The notes under the pieces are model-generated. The model worked only from the letters and a program-made list of their open reading frames with translations, ran no database searches and was not told where the DNA came from. Shown in pieces: positions 7,520 to 14,736 of a stretch of DNA of 15,958 bases; the first letter of the stretch is position 1; the number at the start of each line of letters is the position of its first letter. Source of the DNA: Burkholderia sp. (lineage in GTDB: Bacteria > Pseudomonadota > Gammaproteobacteria > Burkholderiales > Burkholderiaceae). Where the stretch lies: contig JAQGMD010000158.1 in the NCBI GenBank assembly GCA_028292565.1, forward strand, positions 1-15,958. The letters are read 5' to 3'. Both the position numbers and the translations under genes were made by a program.

Positions 7520-7870
7520 ACCTCCCTGAGCTGGCCGGGTGAGCCAAATGACCTGTTCCTCGGCAATGAAGGAAAGTCAGCGCGCATCGATAAAGGTTTC
7601 TCCTGGGAACATCCGCTATCGGTTCACGGCCTCATGCACAACGTCATTACCAATGCCTGGCGAGGGCATCGAAACCCCGCTGATTTCATGGTGCGCAATA
7701 TGCTGAACGAAAAGGAGGAGCAGAGTAGATACAAGGTCCCGTTCCTGGTCGTATGCGATGCGGTCCAGTCGGAGACCACAGCATTTGCCGATCTGGTGCT
7801 GTCCGATACCACCTGGCGAGCTCAACGCGCACCACGCGCATCGAGCAGCGGTTTCGACGACCAACAAAAT
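7520..7870 (+). pseudogene. Remnant of a molybdopterin-dependent oxidoreductase catalytic subunit
   Basis: Read in one frame (codons in phase with the ATG at 7634), this stretch gives NDLFLGNEG, RIDKGFSWEHPLSVHGLMHN, VITNAWRGHRNPADFM, then YKVPFLVVCDAVQSETTAFA and DLVLSDTTW. Large molybdopterin bis-MGD enzymes (the formate dehydrogenase / SoeA / thiosulfate reductase superfamily) have a similar run in which an I-P segment leads to a D-A-x-x-S-E motif, then A-D-L-x-L-P-D-T-T-Y-x-E-R. After DTTW the expected E-R and following residues are lost and the frame soon ends (stop near 7898). No N-terminal iron-sulfur domain and no C-terminal domain are present, so this is an internal fragment of a gene usually several times longer. 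I identified it by motif recognition only; the exact subfamily is uncertain. Confidence 0.65.
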
Positions 7871-8075
7871 CAATTTTCTTGTATAGAGCCGAATGTCTAA
7901 TCGCGTGCAGCTTCCAGTCGTTTGATGTTCTGTGTTTACCGCTGCTTGCGGCAAGGAGCCGCCGGTCACTGGCGCAATGGATTTGATATTGTCTTTGCAA
8001 ATTTTTTTATGGCAGCCTACGTTGGTTAGGGAGCGCAGCTTCGTGCAATTGGATGTTTATGAGCCGAAAGCCGTT

Positions 8076-8103
8076 TTGCCGGCAGGGCTTCCGTCGGTAT
8101 AAA
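8076..8103 (+). promoter_or_regulatory. Possible promoter of the lipoprotein gene
   Basis: TATAAA (8098-8103, 5 of 6 of the -10 consensus) lies 16 bp after TTGCCG (8076-8081, 4 of 6 of the -35 consensus). Transcription would start about 40 nt before the ATG at 8149. The match is modest. Confidence 0.3.
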
Positions 8104-8148
8104 CCAGTTACGCCTTGCCTTTCAACCTACCAATGGACGAACTCTTCC

Positions 8149-8631
8149 ATGAGGAAATTTAGCATTGTTGTCTTGACGTTCGCGCTTGCCGGCTGTGCCA
8201 TGAACCAAGGCACGCCAAACAATATGCAGGCATCGCGCATAGAAGGCTGCAAGGTAACGTCTGAGCAAGAGATTGCAGCGTTGTTTGATCGGTGGGATCG
8301 GTCACTGCAAACAGGTGATCCGCACAAGGTAGTCGCCAACTATGCGCCGCGGTCAATTCTTCTTCCTACAGTATCAAGCAAGCCCCGCTTCACCGTTGAG
8401 GAGAAGGAGGACTACTTCCATCACTTTCTGGCAGACGGCCCGTCCGGAAAGATTGACTTGCGTTTCATTGACCTGCAGTGCAATTCCGCCATGGACGCCG
8501 GGCTATACACATTCACCTTCGCAAAAACGGGAGCAGTCGTTCATGCCCGCTATACCTATACATATCGCTGGGATGGGTCGCAATGGCTAATTACAAGTCA
8601 TCACTCGTCGGCCATGCCAAAGGAGAAGTAA
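8149..8631 (+). CDS. Small lipoprotein with NTF2-like (SgcJ/EcaC, CaMKII-association-like) domain
   Basis: The 160-residue product starts with a lipoprotein signal: MRK, a hydrophobic stretch and the lipobox LAG|C at residue 16. The mature part looks like an NTF2-fold domain of the SgcJ/EcaC or CaMKII-association type: EIAALFDRWDRSLQTGDPHK, VVANYAPRSILLP, a central KEDYFHHFL helix, and the closing strands YTYTYRWDGSQWLITSHHSS. This fold usually binds small molecules or forms dimers; no enzyme activity is established for most such lipoproteins. The start is set by the lipobox; an earlier in-frame start at 8053 would put a non-signal sequence in front. There is no strong ribosome site. The gene stands alone between two gene remnants, and its codons and base composition look less GC-biased than the pilin genes, so it may have been acquired with the surrounding patchwork. 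Confidence 0.7.
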   Translation: MRKFSIVVLTFALAGCAMNQGTPNNMQASRIEGCKVTSEQEIAALFDRWDRSLQTGDPHKVVANYAPRSILLPTVSSKPRFTVEEKEDYFHHFLADGPSGKIDLRFIDLQCNSAMDAGLYTFTFAKTGAVVHARYTYTYRWDGSQWLITSHHSSAMPKEK

Positions 8632-8638
8632 CAGAGGA

Positions 8639-8803
8639 ATAACCCGGTCGGAAGACCTGTGGACCACGTTCAAGCGCGTGGAAGAGAACTTGGCGCGCCG
8701 CGACTTGCACGGCTGCGCCGCCAACGGCATGGCGGTCCAGCACACTATCTATAGCCGGAATGGGCCTGTGACAGTGCAGAACCCGGTCAATTTGGAACCG
8801 TGA
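8639..8803 (+). pseudogene. Probable C-terminal remnant of a DUF932-type plasmid/phage-like protein
   Basis: One frame reads ITRSEDLWTTFKRVEENLAR followed by RDLHGCAANG. This resembles, as I recall it, the C-terminal part of DUF932 proteins found on plasmids and integrative elements (R-x-x-D-L-W-x-T-F-x-R-V-Q-E-N-x-x-x-G-G-L). After AANG the similarity stops, although the frame stays open to a TGA at 8801-8803. There is no start codon or ribosome site that would make it a gene, and it begins 8 nt after the lipoprotein stop. I treat it as a fragment; the family assignment is tentative. Confidence 0.4.
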
Positions 8804-9562
8804 CGGCTATCAAACAAGCCGCAGCCCTGTACAGTCACAGGTCGTAAGGTCAGCTTTGCAGCTGTAATCAACGGTAGACCAGCGGATTAAGAGACGGGCG
8901 TTCTTTTTAATTTTCTTTATTAATCAATCGCTTGTAGCGCTTGCCACTGTTCGGAACCAACGTCGCACTACGGAGATATAAGGTATCCCATCCTCTCTAT
9001 GGCACAAAAATGGCACAGTCGTCGCGGCAGCGCCACCGCCATACTCGGAACGATTCGGGCACCTTGTATGAGCAAACCGTTTCCCATAAGCCGGTTAGGT
9101 TGAAACTTGTTATTGCCCCCGGTAGGCGTCTTATTTCGAACCCGTTCCACATCGCGTTTTACGCGGAAAACACACAGCCAGCTTTGGACGAATGAATGTA
9201 GCGGGCGAAAACCGTCGTCTCATCGCGCCAACAAAGGGAACAGGCAGGCTGAGACACTACAGTTCTACGTTGCTGTTCAGATGCAATCCTGGTCGCGTCA
9301 TCGAAGTGGCCGTCTCAACATGTACTAGCGCGGGCTCATCGCCTTGCTGAAGTCGTCGCTGGACTTTCGCTAAGTATCAGTTGTGAATATCCATCGGATT
9401 TGCGCTGCGGATTCGTTGCTTTGAGGTCGACCGTGTGATCGCTCTGCGGCACTCGACTTCCACCACGGCTCCCGCAAGGTATTCCTCTATTCCAGCATCT
9501 GCCAGGAAGACCGGAAGCATACGGGGGATGTGCGCAGGATGGTCATGGATTTACCACGCCTG
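8804..9562. other. Intergenic stretch with no recognisable gene
   Basis: About 760 bases between the DUF932-like fragment and the 3' end of lysR. Open frames here are short (under 90 codons), overlap on both strands, lack ribosome sites and show no familiar motifs. The first part is AT-rich (around 8903-8930). I see no tRNA, CRISPR repeats or insertion-sequence ends. The only structure I noted is the direct repeat at 9000-9017. Confidence 0.6.
9000..9017 (+). repeat. Two TGGCACA direct repeats spaced by one helical turn
   Basis: TGGCACA occurs at 9000-9006 and again at 9011-9017, with AAAA between, giving an 11-bp period. Such phased short repeats can be binding sites for recombinases or regulators, and similar repeats are familiar to me near island integrase genes. 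No integrase is present, so this is only a possible remnant. Confidence 0.3.
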
Positions 9563-10477
9563 TTATCTCGTCCATTTCCTCTCGTGTTCCATTTCACGGA
9601 AATGCGCGGTGATAAAATCGATAAATACCCGCACCTTCGCGGGTAAATGCTTGCGGTTCTGATAAGCGATATTGATCGAGAGCCTGGGCAGATCCCACTC
9701 ATTGAGCACAGGCACCAGGCGGCCCGACACCACATCATCATAAATAATGTAGTTGGGCTGAATCAGGATACCCAAGCCTTCTAGCGCAGCGGCCCGCAAA
9801 ATCTGTCCGTCATTGGATTCGAGCAGGCTTTTCACCTTGATCATCCGGCGTTCGCCGTCGCGGGTGAAATGCAGCTCATTCGGTCGGTTCGCATGGGTGT
9901 ACAGCAAAAGCTTGTGCCGCGCCAGTTCGTCAATAGATTGCGGCGTGCCATTGCGCTTCAGGTACCACGGGGAAGCTGCGAGGATGCGGCGCGTCTCGGC
10001 CAGCTTGCGTACCGTAATGCTCGAATCGGCCTCAAATTCCTTGGTGCGGATTGCCACATCGATGCCGCTGTCGATGAGGTCAAAATAGCGGTTAGCCGAT
10101 ATCACCTGCACATCGATATTCGGATAGAGGCGGGTGAACTCCGGTAGCAGCGGCGCAATATGCTTCATGCAAAACGATAGTGACGCCGTAATACGCAAGG
10201 TGCCAGAAGGATTGAGCGCCGTCGCGTTGACGGCGGCTTCCGCTTCCCTCATATCTGCCAGCAGGCTTTTACAGCGCCGGTAAAAATCTTCCCCGATTTC
10301 CGTCAGGGTCAGGTGCCTTGTCGTGCGCTCGACCAGGCGAACCGCCAGGCGTTTTTCCAACGAGGCCAGGCAGCGGCTGGCGGTCGCATTCGACATCTGC
10401 AGCGACTCTGCGGCTTTCGACAGGCTCCCTGCTTCTGCTGTTTGCACGAATAGTTCGAACTCGGTCCAACGGTCCAT
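9563..10477 (-). CDS. LysR-family transcriptional regulator, divergent from the hydroxyquinol genes
   Basis: This 304-residue regulator has the normal LysR length and layout. The N-terminal winged HTH (about 1-60) shows FVQTAEAGSLSKAAESLQMS, then NATASRCLASLEKRLAVRLV and ERTTRHLTLTEIG. The effector-binding domain (about 90-295) contains PSGTLRITASLSF, DSGIDVAIRT and GLGILIQPNYI. The start at 10477 has GGAGG 4 nt upstream on the minus strand. It is transcribed away from the dioxygenase gene across a 120-bp gap that contains a clear inverted repeat, the classic layout for a LysR activator that controls its neighbour and itself in response to a pathway intermediate. The sequence resembles the CrgA-like subgroup by eye; the inducer is unknown, with hydroxyquinol, its precursor or a ring-cleavage product the likely kinds. 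Confidence 0.9.
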   Translation of the reverse strand: MDRWTEFELFVQTAEAGSLSKAAESLQMSNATASRCLASLEKRLAVRLVERTTRHLTLTEIGEDFYRRCKSLLADMREAEAAVNATALNPSGTLRITASLSFCMKHIAPLLPEFTRLYPNIDVQVISANRYFDLIDSGIDVAIRTKEFEADSSITVRKLAETRRILAASPWYLKRNGTPQSIDELARHKLLLYTHANRPNELHFTRDGERRMIKVKSLLESNDGQILRAAALEGLGILIQPNYIIYDDVVSGRLVPVLNEWDLPRLSINIAYQNRKHLPAKVRVFIDFITAHFREMEHERKWTR

Positions 10478-10495
10478 CTTGCCTCCATTTTTTCA

Positions 10496-10524
10496 CCAGA
10501 TGGAAAAGTGATTTTCAAATCTGG
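10496..10524. promoter_or_regulatory. Inverted repeat, likely LysR operator
   Basis: CCAGAT (10496-10501) is mirrored by ATCTGG (10519-10524). Nested inside, GAAAA (10503-10507) pairs with TTTTC (10512-10516) around GTGA. The two-level symmetry in a 29-bp span between divergent lysR and dioxygenase genes fits a LysR recognition site. It ends about 25 bp before the dioxygenase -10 box, so a bound regulator would overlap or touch the -35 region. Confidence 0.6.
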
Positions 10525-10526
10525 GG

Positions 10527-10555
10527 TTTTTTTTCATTATTTGTCGGCCTATATT
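10527..10555 (+). promoter_or_regulatory. Activator-type promoter of the hydroxyquinol operon
   Basis: TATATT (10550-10555) matches 5 of 6 bases of the -10 consensus. The position 17 bp upstream (10527-10532) is only a T-run with no good -35 box. A good -10 with a poor -35 just beyond an operator is typical of promoters that need an activator. The start site would be near 10562. Confidence 0.45.
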
Positions 10556-10597
10556 ACCGTTAACCATTTACCAAACAAAAACAGCGACGGCGACAAC

Positions 10598-11470
10598 ATG
10601 CGAAATCTGAACGAGGACACCATTACCCAGGCGGTCCTGGCGCGCCACAGCGGCATGTCGAACGAGCGCTTGCGCCAAATCATGACAAGTCTCGTGCAAC
10701 ATTTGCATTCATTTGCACGAGAGGTAAAACTGACCGAGGCAGAATGGTTTGCCGGCATCCAGTTCCTGACGGAAGTCGGCCACTTTTGCACCGACAAGCG
10801 GCAGGAATTCATCCTGCTGTCCGATACACTCGGTCTGTCGATGCTGGTGACGGCGCTCAATAACCGCAAACCGGATGGATGCACCGAATCGACGGTGTTC
10901 GGCCCCTTCCACGTCGAAAATTCGCCCGAATATGCGCCAGGTGACGACGTCGCCAACGGCGCTAAGGGGGATCTGTGCTTCGTGCGCGGCGTGGTGCGCG
11001 ACATCAACGGCAAGACCGTCCCGAATGCCAGGATGGAGGTATGGCAGGCCGATGCGGATGGTTTCTACGATGTGCAATATGCAGAGCAGGACGGGCATCG
11101 CGCCAGGGGCACCGTCCATAGCGGACCGGATGGGGAATTCTATTTCCGCAGCATCCGGCCGGAAGCCTATCCGATCCCTCATGACGGCCCGGTGGGGCGA
11201 ATGCTCGATTCTCTCGGCCGCCACCCCTGGCGACCGGCGCATCTGCACTTCATGATCAAGGCCGAGGGTTACGAAACCCTTATCACGCACGTGTTTCGCA
11301 ACGGCGACCAGTATCTTGATTCCGACCCGGTATTCGGCGTGCGTTCTTCATTGATTGCCGAATGGGCGCGGCATGAACCGGGTATTGCGCCCGATGGAAC
11401 ACGGGCCGCCGCGCCGTTCTACACGCTCGATTTTGACTTCGTGCTGAACCCCGCAGAAAAGCAGGCTTGA
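10598..11470 (+). CDS. Hydroxyquinol 1,2-dioxygenase (intradiol ring cleavage)
   Basis: The enzyme opens hydroxyquinol (1,2,4-trihydroxybenzene) between the two adjacent hydroxyls to give maleylacetate, using Fe(III) and O2 in the cytoplasm. The 290-residue length fits this subfamily. An N-terminal helical dimerisation domain (about 1-105) precedes the catalytic barrel. The four iron ligands are visible: Tyr157 in ADGFYDVQ, Tyr191 in EAYPIPHDGPVG, and His215 and His217 in RPAHLHF. The GRHPWRPAHLHF and GDQYLDSDPVFGVRSSL runs fit hydroxyquinol enzymes better than catechol 1,2-dioxygenases, and the maleylacetate reductase gene next door supports this. The ATG at 10598 was chosen because longer in-frame versions would include the promoter; its ribosome site is weak. 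The stop overlaps possible starts of the next gene, implying coupling. Chlorocatechol or catechol activity is less likely but not excluded. Confidence 0.88.
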   Translation: MRNLNEDTITQAVLARHSGMSNERLRQIMTSLVQHLHSFAREVKLTEAEWFAGIQFLTEVGHFCTDKRQEFILLSDTLGLSMLVTALNNRKPDGCTESTVFGPFHVENSPEYAPGDDVANGAKGDLCFVRGVVRDINGKTVPNARMEVWQADADGFYDVQYAEQDGHRARGTVHSGPDGEFYFRSIRPEAYPIPHDGPVGRMLDSLGRHPWRPAHLHFMIKAEGYETLITHVFRNGDQYLDSDPVFGVRSSLIAEWARHEPGIAPDGTRAAAPFYTLDFDFVLNPAEKQA

Positions 11471-11472
11471 TT

Positions 11473-12537
11473 GTGAAAAACTTCGTTTATAACGGCCAGC
11501 CGTCGCGCGTGGTCTTCGGCGCCGGCAGCCTGCAGCATCTGGTTCGCGAAATTGAATTGCTCGGTGCCCAACGCGCGCTTGTGCTCTCAACGCCGGAACA
11601 GCGCGCCGATGCCGAACGTATCGCCGACATGATCGGTGCGCGCTGCGCCGGCATCTTCGACCGCGCCGTCATGCATGTGCCGATCGAAACCGCAAGACAA
11701 GCGCGGGAGGTCGCTCAGCGGCTGGGCGCCGACTGCGCGATCGCGATCGGCGGTGGTTCGACGACCGGCCTGGGCAAGGCGATTGCGCTGGAATCGTCGC
11801 TTCCGATCCTGGCTATTCCGACGACCTATGCAGGCAGTGAGATGACGCCAATTTACGGCATCACCGAAGCCGGCATGAAAAAGACCGGCCGCGATAACCG
11901 CGTGCTGCCGAAAACCGTGATTTATGACCCGGAGCTCACCCTTAGCCTGCCGACCGGCCTGTCGGCCACCAGCGGCATGAACGCCATCGCGCATGCGGCC
12001 GAAGGACTGTACGCGCAAGATGCCAATCCGATCATGTCGCTGTTCGCGGAAGAAGGAATACGGGCGCTGGCGCAGGGCCTGCCGAAAGTGGTCAGCAATC
12101 CGGAAGATATCGAAGCGCGCAGTGACTGCCTGTACGGCGCGTGGCTGTGCGGAACGGTGCTCGGCAATGTTGGAATGGCGCTGCACCACAAGCTTTGCCA
12201 TACGCTGGGCGGCAGTTACAACCTCCCGCATGCCGAAACCCATACCGTGGTCCTGCCGCATGCGCTGGCGTATAACGCGCTTGCCGCGCCGGAGGCAATG
12301 CAGCGCATCGCAAGGGCATTGCACGTCATGGATGCGGCAAAAGGAATATTCGACCTTGCCAGATCGCTGGGGGCACCCACCGCATTAAAGGATATCGGTA
12401 TGCCGGAAGCGGAACTGGACCGTTGCGCCGGGATTGCGACCCAGAATGCCTATGCGAACCCACGTCCGATTGAAAAATCGGCGATCCGCGAATTGCTCGA
12501 AAACGCATGGCACGGGCGTCCTCCCCTCGCACCGTAA
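11473..12537 (+). CDS. Maleylacetate reductase (iron-type alcohol dehydrogenase family)
   Basis: This protein reduces maleylacetate to 3-oxoadipate with NAD(P)H, completing the lower hydroxyquinol pathway and feeding the beta-ketoadipate route. The 354-residue length is normal. The N-terminus FVYNGQPSRVVFGAGSLQHL, the nucleotide-binding AIAIGGGSTTGLGKAIAL (around residue 93), TTYAGSEMTPIYGIT and HHKLCHTLGG (around 238) are family signatures. In place of the metal-binding Asp of true iron alcohol dehydrogenases there is Asn (GMNAIAHAAEG), consistent with the metal-independent reductases. Two starts are possible: GTG 11473, with GCAGG 7 nt upstream, or TTG 11467, which overlaps the dioxygenase stop; I prefer GTG because it gives the usual short MKNF-type N-terminus. 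Either way the gene is immediately behind the dioxygenase gene and surely co-transcribed. Confidence 0.9.
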   Translation: MKNFVYNGQPSRVVFGAGSLQHLVREIELLGAQRALVLSTPEQRADAERIADMIGARCAGIFDRAVMHVPIETARQAREVAQRLGADCAIAIGGGSTTGLGKAIALESSLPILAIPTTYAGSEMTPIYGITEAGMKKTGRDNRVLPKTVIYDPELTLSLPTGLSATSGMNAIAHAAEGLYAQDANPIMSLFAEEGIRALAQGLPKVVSNPEDIEARSDCLYGAWLCGTVLGNVGMALHHKLCHTLGGSYNLPHAETHTVVLPHALAYNALAAPEAMQRIARALHVMDAAKGIFDLARSLGAPTALKDIGMPEAELDRCAGIATQNAYANPRPIEKSAIRELLENAWHGRPPLAP

Positions 12538-12564
12538 GCGCGAATCACTAACTAAAACCGGCTT

Positions 12565-12584
12565 ATCGGCAGCGCGTTACCGAT
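12565..12584. repeat. Small inverted repeat before the NTF2-like gene
   Basis: ATCGG (12565-12569) and CCGAT (12580-12584) are separated by 10 nt, just upstream of the ribosome site of the next gene. It could be a second regulator site or an RNA hairpin, but 5-bp arms are short enough to be chance. Confidence 0.2.
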
Positions 12585-12614
12585 GGCCACCAACCAATAC
12601 CAAAGGAGAAAAAC

Positions 12615-13259
12615 ATGAACGTCGAATTCGAACATAAGCTGCGCATTGCAGAAGTGGTGCAGAACTGGGCCTTGTGGCGCGATGCAGGTTTCTGGGACCG
12701 CTTTGCGAGCGTTTGGCATGACGACGGCTGGATGTCGGCCACGTGGTTCCAAGGCCCGGCGCCGAAATTCATCAATGTGAGCCGCACCGGTTTCGAGAAA
12801 GGCGTCTCCATCCTGCATTTCCTCGGCGGCACCAGCGTCGATTTGAGCGGCAAGCGAGCGATTGCGCAAACCAAGATGACCATCAACCAGCGCGCGGAAG
12901 TTGACGGCGTCGCGGTGGACGTGCTCTGCACCGGCCGCTTCTACGACTTTTTCGAATTGCGCACTGTCGGCGGCAAAGAGGAATGGCGCATCGTCCGCCG
13001 CCAGCCGATCTATGAAAAAGACCGCATGGACCCGCTCGATCCGAGCGCGAAGCTGCAGCTCAACCAGGACTTGCTGAAGCAGTTCCCGAAGGGCTATCAG
13101 CATCTCGCTTACCTGCAAAGCCGCCTTGGCTTCAAGATCAAGCGCGATATGCCGGAGCTCACCGGGCCGATCGTGCAGGCGCTTTATCAGCGTGGCGCAA
13201 AATGGCTGGCCGGAGACGCATCGGCCTTTGACGAGCCACCGGTTGAGACGGTGATCTGA
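12615..13259 (+). CDS. NTF2/SnoaL-like protein of unknown function in the hydroxyquinol cluster
   Basis: The 214-residue protein looks like a cone-shaped NTF2/SnoaL-type fold (SnoaL_4-like). The opening helix segment runs WALWRDAGFWDRFASVWHDD and the closing strands are CTGRFYDFFELR and EWRIVRRQPIYEKDRMDP. It has a longer tail (about 140-214) than a minimal NTF2 domain, mainly helical, with LNQDLLKQFPKGYQHLAYLQ. There is no signal peptide, so it should be cytoplasmic. The start is secure: AAGGAG 7 nt before the ATG. SnoaL-type folds include cyclases, isomerases, dehydratases and the small subunits of ring-hydroxylating oxygenases; His/Asp/Tyr residues in the pocket region (for example H35-D36-D37) could be catalytic. 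The step it performs here is unknown. It sits between the lower-pathway enzymes and a Dabb-domain gene, so a role on a precursor or intermediate of hydroxyquinol is my inference. Confidence 0.75.
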   Translation: MNVEFEHKLRIAEVVQNWALWRDAGFWDRFASVWHDDGWMSATWFQGPAPKFINVSRTGFEKGVSILHFLGGTSVDLSGKRAIAQTKMTINQRAEVDGVAVDVLCTGRFYDFFELRTVGGKEEWRIVRRQPIYEKDRMDPLDPSAKLQLNQDLLKQFPKGYQHLAYLQSRLGFKIKRDMPELTGPIVQALYQRGAKWLAGDASAFDEPPVETVI

Positions 13260-13300
13260 TTCATGTGTCGTTCAGATAATACTGAGTTGCGGTGGCTGAC

Positions 13301-13609
13301 ATGACGGTTCGTCACATCGTGATGTGGGATGTGCGCGGCGATCGCGGTTCGGCTACGCACCGCGCCAACATGGTGTTGCTGAAAGACGCGTTTGAGGGCT
13401 TGCGGGGAAAAATACCCGGGCTGTTAAAAATCGAGGTCGGCCTCGATTTCAGCGCCGTCGACTATGCATGCGATGTGGTGCTGGTATCGGAATTCGAAAG
13501 CACGGCGGCCTTGCAAAGCTATCAGGAGCATCCGGCGCATCAAACCGCGAAGCGGACGGTGGGCGACCTGCGTACCACTCGCCACCAGGTTGACTACGTA
13601 GCGGATTGA
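13301..13609 (+). CDS. Dabb-family (stress-responsive alpha/beta-barrel) small protein
   Basis: This 102-residue protein begins MTVRHIVMWDVRG, like other dimeric alpha/beta-barrel (Dabb) proteins, whose length is about 100. The family pattern Tyr-x-x-His-Pro-x-His is present as SYQEHPAHQ (Tyr74, His77, His80), along with His5. The plant enzyme olivetolic acid cyclase belongs to this family and, as I recall, relies on equivalently placed His5, Tyr72 and His78; these residues are common in the family, so they do not prove an enzyme. The ATG at 13301 is preceded by GGTGG 5 nt upstream; GTG 13292 is an alternative giving three extra residues. It is 41 nt after the NTF2-like gene and 58 nt before the Bug gene, clearly in the same operon. 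I infer a cyclase, isomerase or lactone-handling step in the same pathway, but nothing shows which. Confidence 0.78.
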   Translation: MTVRHIVMWDVRGDRGSATHRANMVLLKDAFEGLRGKIPGLLKIEVGLDFSAVDYACDVVLVSEFESTAALQSYQEHPAHQTAKRTVGDLRTTRHQVDYVAD

Positions 13610-13667
13610 AACCCGGTCAATGACCGGGCAACTTAAAGAACATAAATCGGGATCGGAGGAGACACAA

Positions 13668-14675
13668 ATGAAATCATCGAAGACATCGGCATATCAGGGC
13701 AAGCGCCGCCGCGTTTTGCTGCTCGCAGGCGCGTTCGCCGCAGCCGCATTGCCAGGGGTCGGCGCGCTGGCCCAGGCTGCTTGGCCGACGCGGCCTATCA
13801 CCATCATCGTGCCCTTTACGCCGGGAACCGGAATCGATGTATTAGCGCGCACCATCGGCCAGAAGCTGTCGCAACGGGTTGGCCAGCCTGTGATTATCGA
13901 CAATAAGCCGGGCGCAAGTGGCAATATCGGTACCGGTGCCGTCGCTAATGCCGCGCCCGACGGCCATACGCTGTTGATGACGGTAAGCGCGTTCGTGATG
14001 AACCCGAATCTTTTCAAAAACGTTCCCTACGATCCGGTCAAGAGCTTTGCGCCGGTGGCGCCTACCGCGACCGGCGCCCAGGTATTCGTGGTGAATCCGT
14101 CGTTTCCGGCAAAGACGCTGGCCGAGGCGGTCAAGGTGTTCAAGGCCAATCCCGGCAAATACGTCTATGCATCTCCGGGCAATGGTACGCCGCCGCATTT
14201 GGCAATGGAGCTGTTCAAACTCAACACCGGGACGGACGTGATGCATGTGCCCTATAAGGGTTCCGCCGGCGCCATTACCGACCTGCTTTCCGGCGAAGTG
14301 CATGCGATGATCCTGCCCGTGAATGCCGCTCTTGGGCACGCCAAAGCCGGCAAGATCCGCATGTTGGGTGTGGCCCGCGAAAAACGCCTCGCGGTCGCGC
14401 CTGAAGTGCCGACTTTCGTCGAACAGGGATTGCCCGATACGGACGTCGATCTGTGGTTCGGTTTGCTGGCGCCGGCCGGCACACCAGCGGCGGTGATTGG
14501 CAAGCTCAACAAGGAAGTCAACCAGATCCTCGCGATGCCGGATGTGCGTGAGACGCTCGACAAACAAGGATTGGTTCCGTCGCCCGGCCGCCCGGAAGAC
14601 CTCGGTACCCTGGTAAAGAATGATTTCGCGCGCTGGGCCGACGTGATTAGGAAAGCAAAGATCGTGGCCGACTGA
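13668..14675 (+). CDS. Bug/TctC-family periplasmic substrate-binding protein
   Basis: This 335-residue protein is a periplasmic binding protein of the Bug (tripartite tricarboxylate, TctC) family, greatly expanded in Burkholderiales, that binds carboxylates including aromatic acids. A signal peptide is clear: KRRRVLLLAGAFAAAALPG to about ALAQA|AW, with a basic RR that could suit Tat or Sec. The mature domain begins WPTRPITIIVPFTPGTGID and continues with LSQRVGQPVIIDNKPGASGN, ANAAPDGHTLLMT, HVPYKGSAGAITDLLSGEVH and VPTFVEQGLP, all family landmarks. The start at 13668 has a strong GGAGGA 7 nt upstream; the earlier in-frame ATG at 13620 lacks one. No TctA/TctB membrane genes are in the window, common for Bug genes. 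By position it likely captures the aromatic acid degraded by this operon. Confidence 0.92.
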   Translation: MKSSKTSAYQGKRRRVLLLAGAFAAAALPGVGALAQAAWPTRPITIIVPFTPGTGIDVLARTIGQKLSQRVGQPVIIDNKPGASGNIGTGAVANAAPDGHTLLMTVSAFVMNPNLFKNVPYDPVKSFAPVAPTATGAQVFVVNPSFPAKTLAEAVKVFKANPGKYVYASPGNGTPPHLAMELFKLNTGTDVMHVPYKGSAGAITDLLSGEVHAMILPVNAALGHAKAGKIRMLGVAREKRLAVAPEVPTFVEQGLPDTDVDLWFGLLAPAGTPAAVIGKLNKEVNQILAMPDVRETLDKQGLVPSPGRPEDLGTLVKNDFARWADVIRKAKIVAD

Positions 14676-14736
14676 GCGGCGCGGCGATCATCATCGGCCG
14701 GGCTTCAAAAAACTATCTCCTTTACTGTGTAGCTCC

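Noticed and set aside
8053..8148. Longer N-terminus for the lipoprotein gene
   Set aside because: It would place a basic, non-signal sequence before a perfect lipobox, and the -10-like element lies within it.
8968..9150. 60-codon minus-strand frame in the gene-free stretch
   Set aside because: Short, no ribosome site, no recognisable motif, and an overlapping plus-strand frame is equally open.
9435..9662. 75-codon plus-strand frame at the 3' end of lysR
   Set aside because: It overlaps the lysR coding end on the other strand and has no ribosome site or family features.
10508..10597. Upstream start for the dioxygenase
   Set aside because: The extension covers the operator half, the -10 box and the probable transcription start.
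13620..13667. Upstream ATG as start of the Bug protein
   Set aside because: It has no ribosome site and would bury the signal peptide 16 residues further in; the ATG at 13668 has GGAGGA at ideal spacing.
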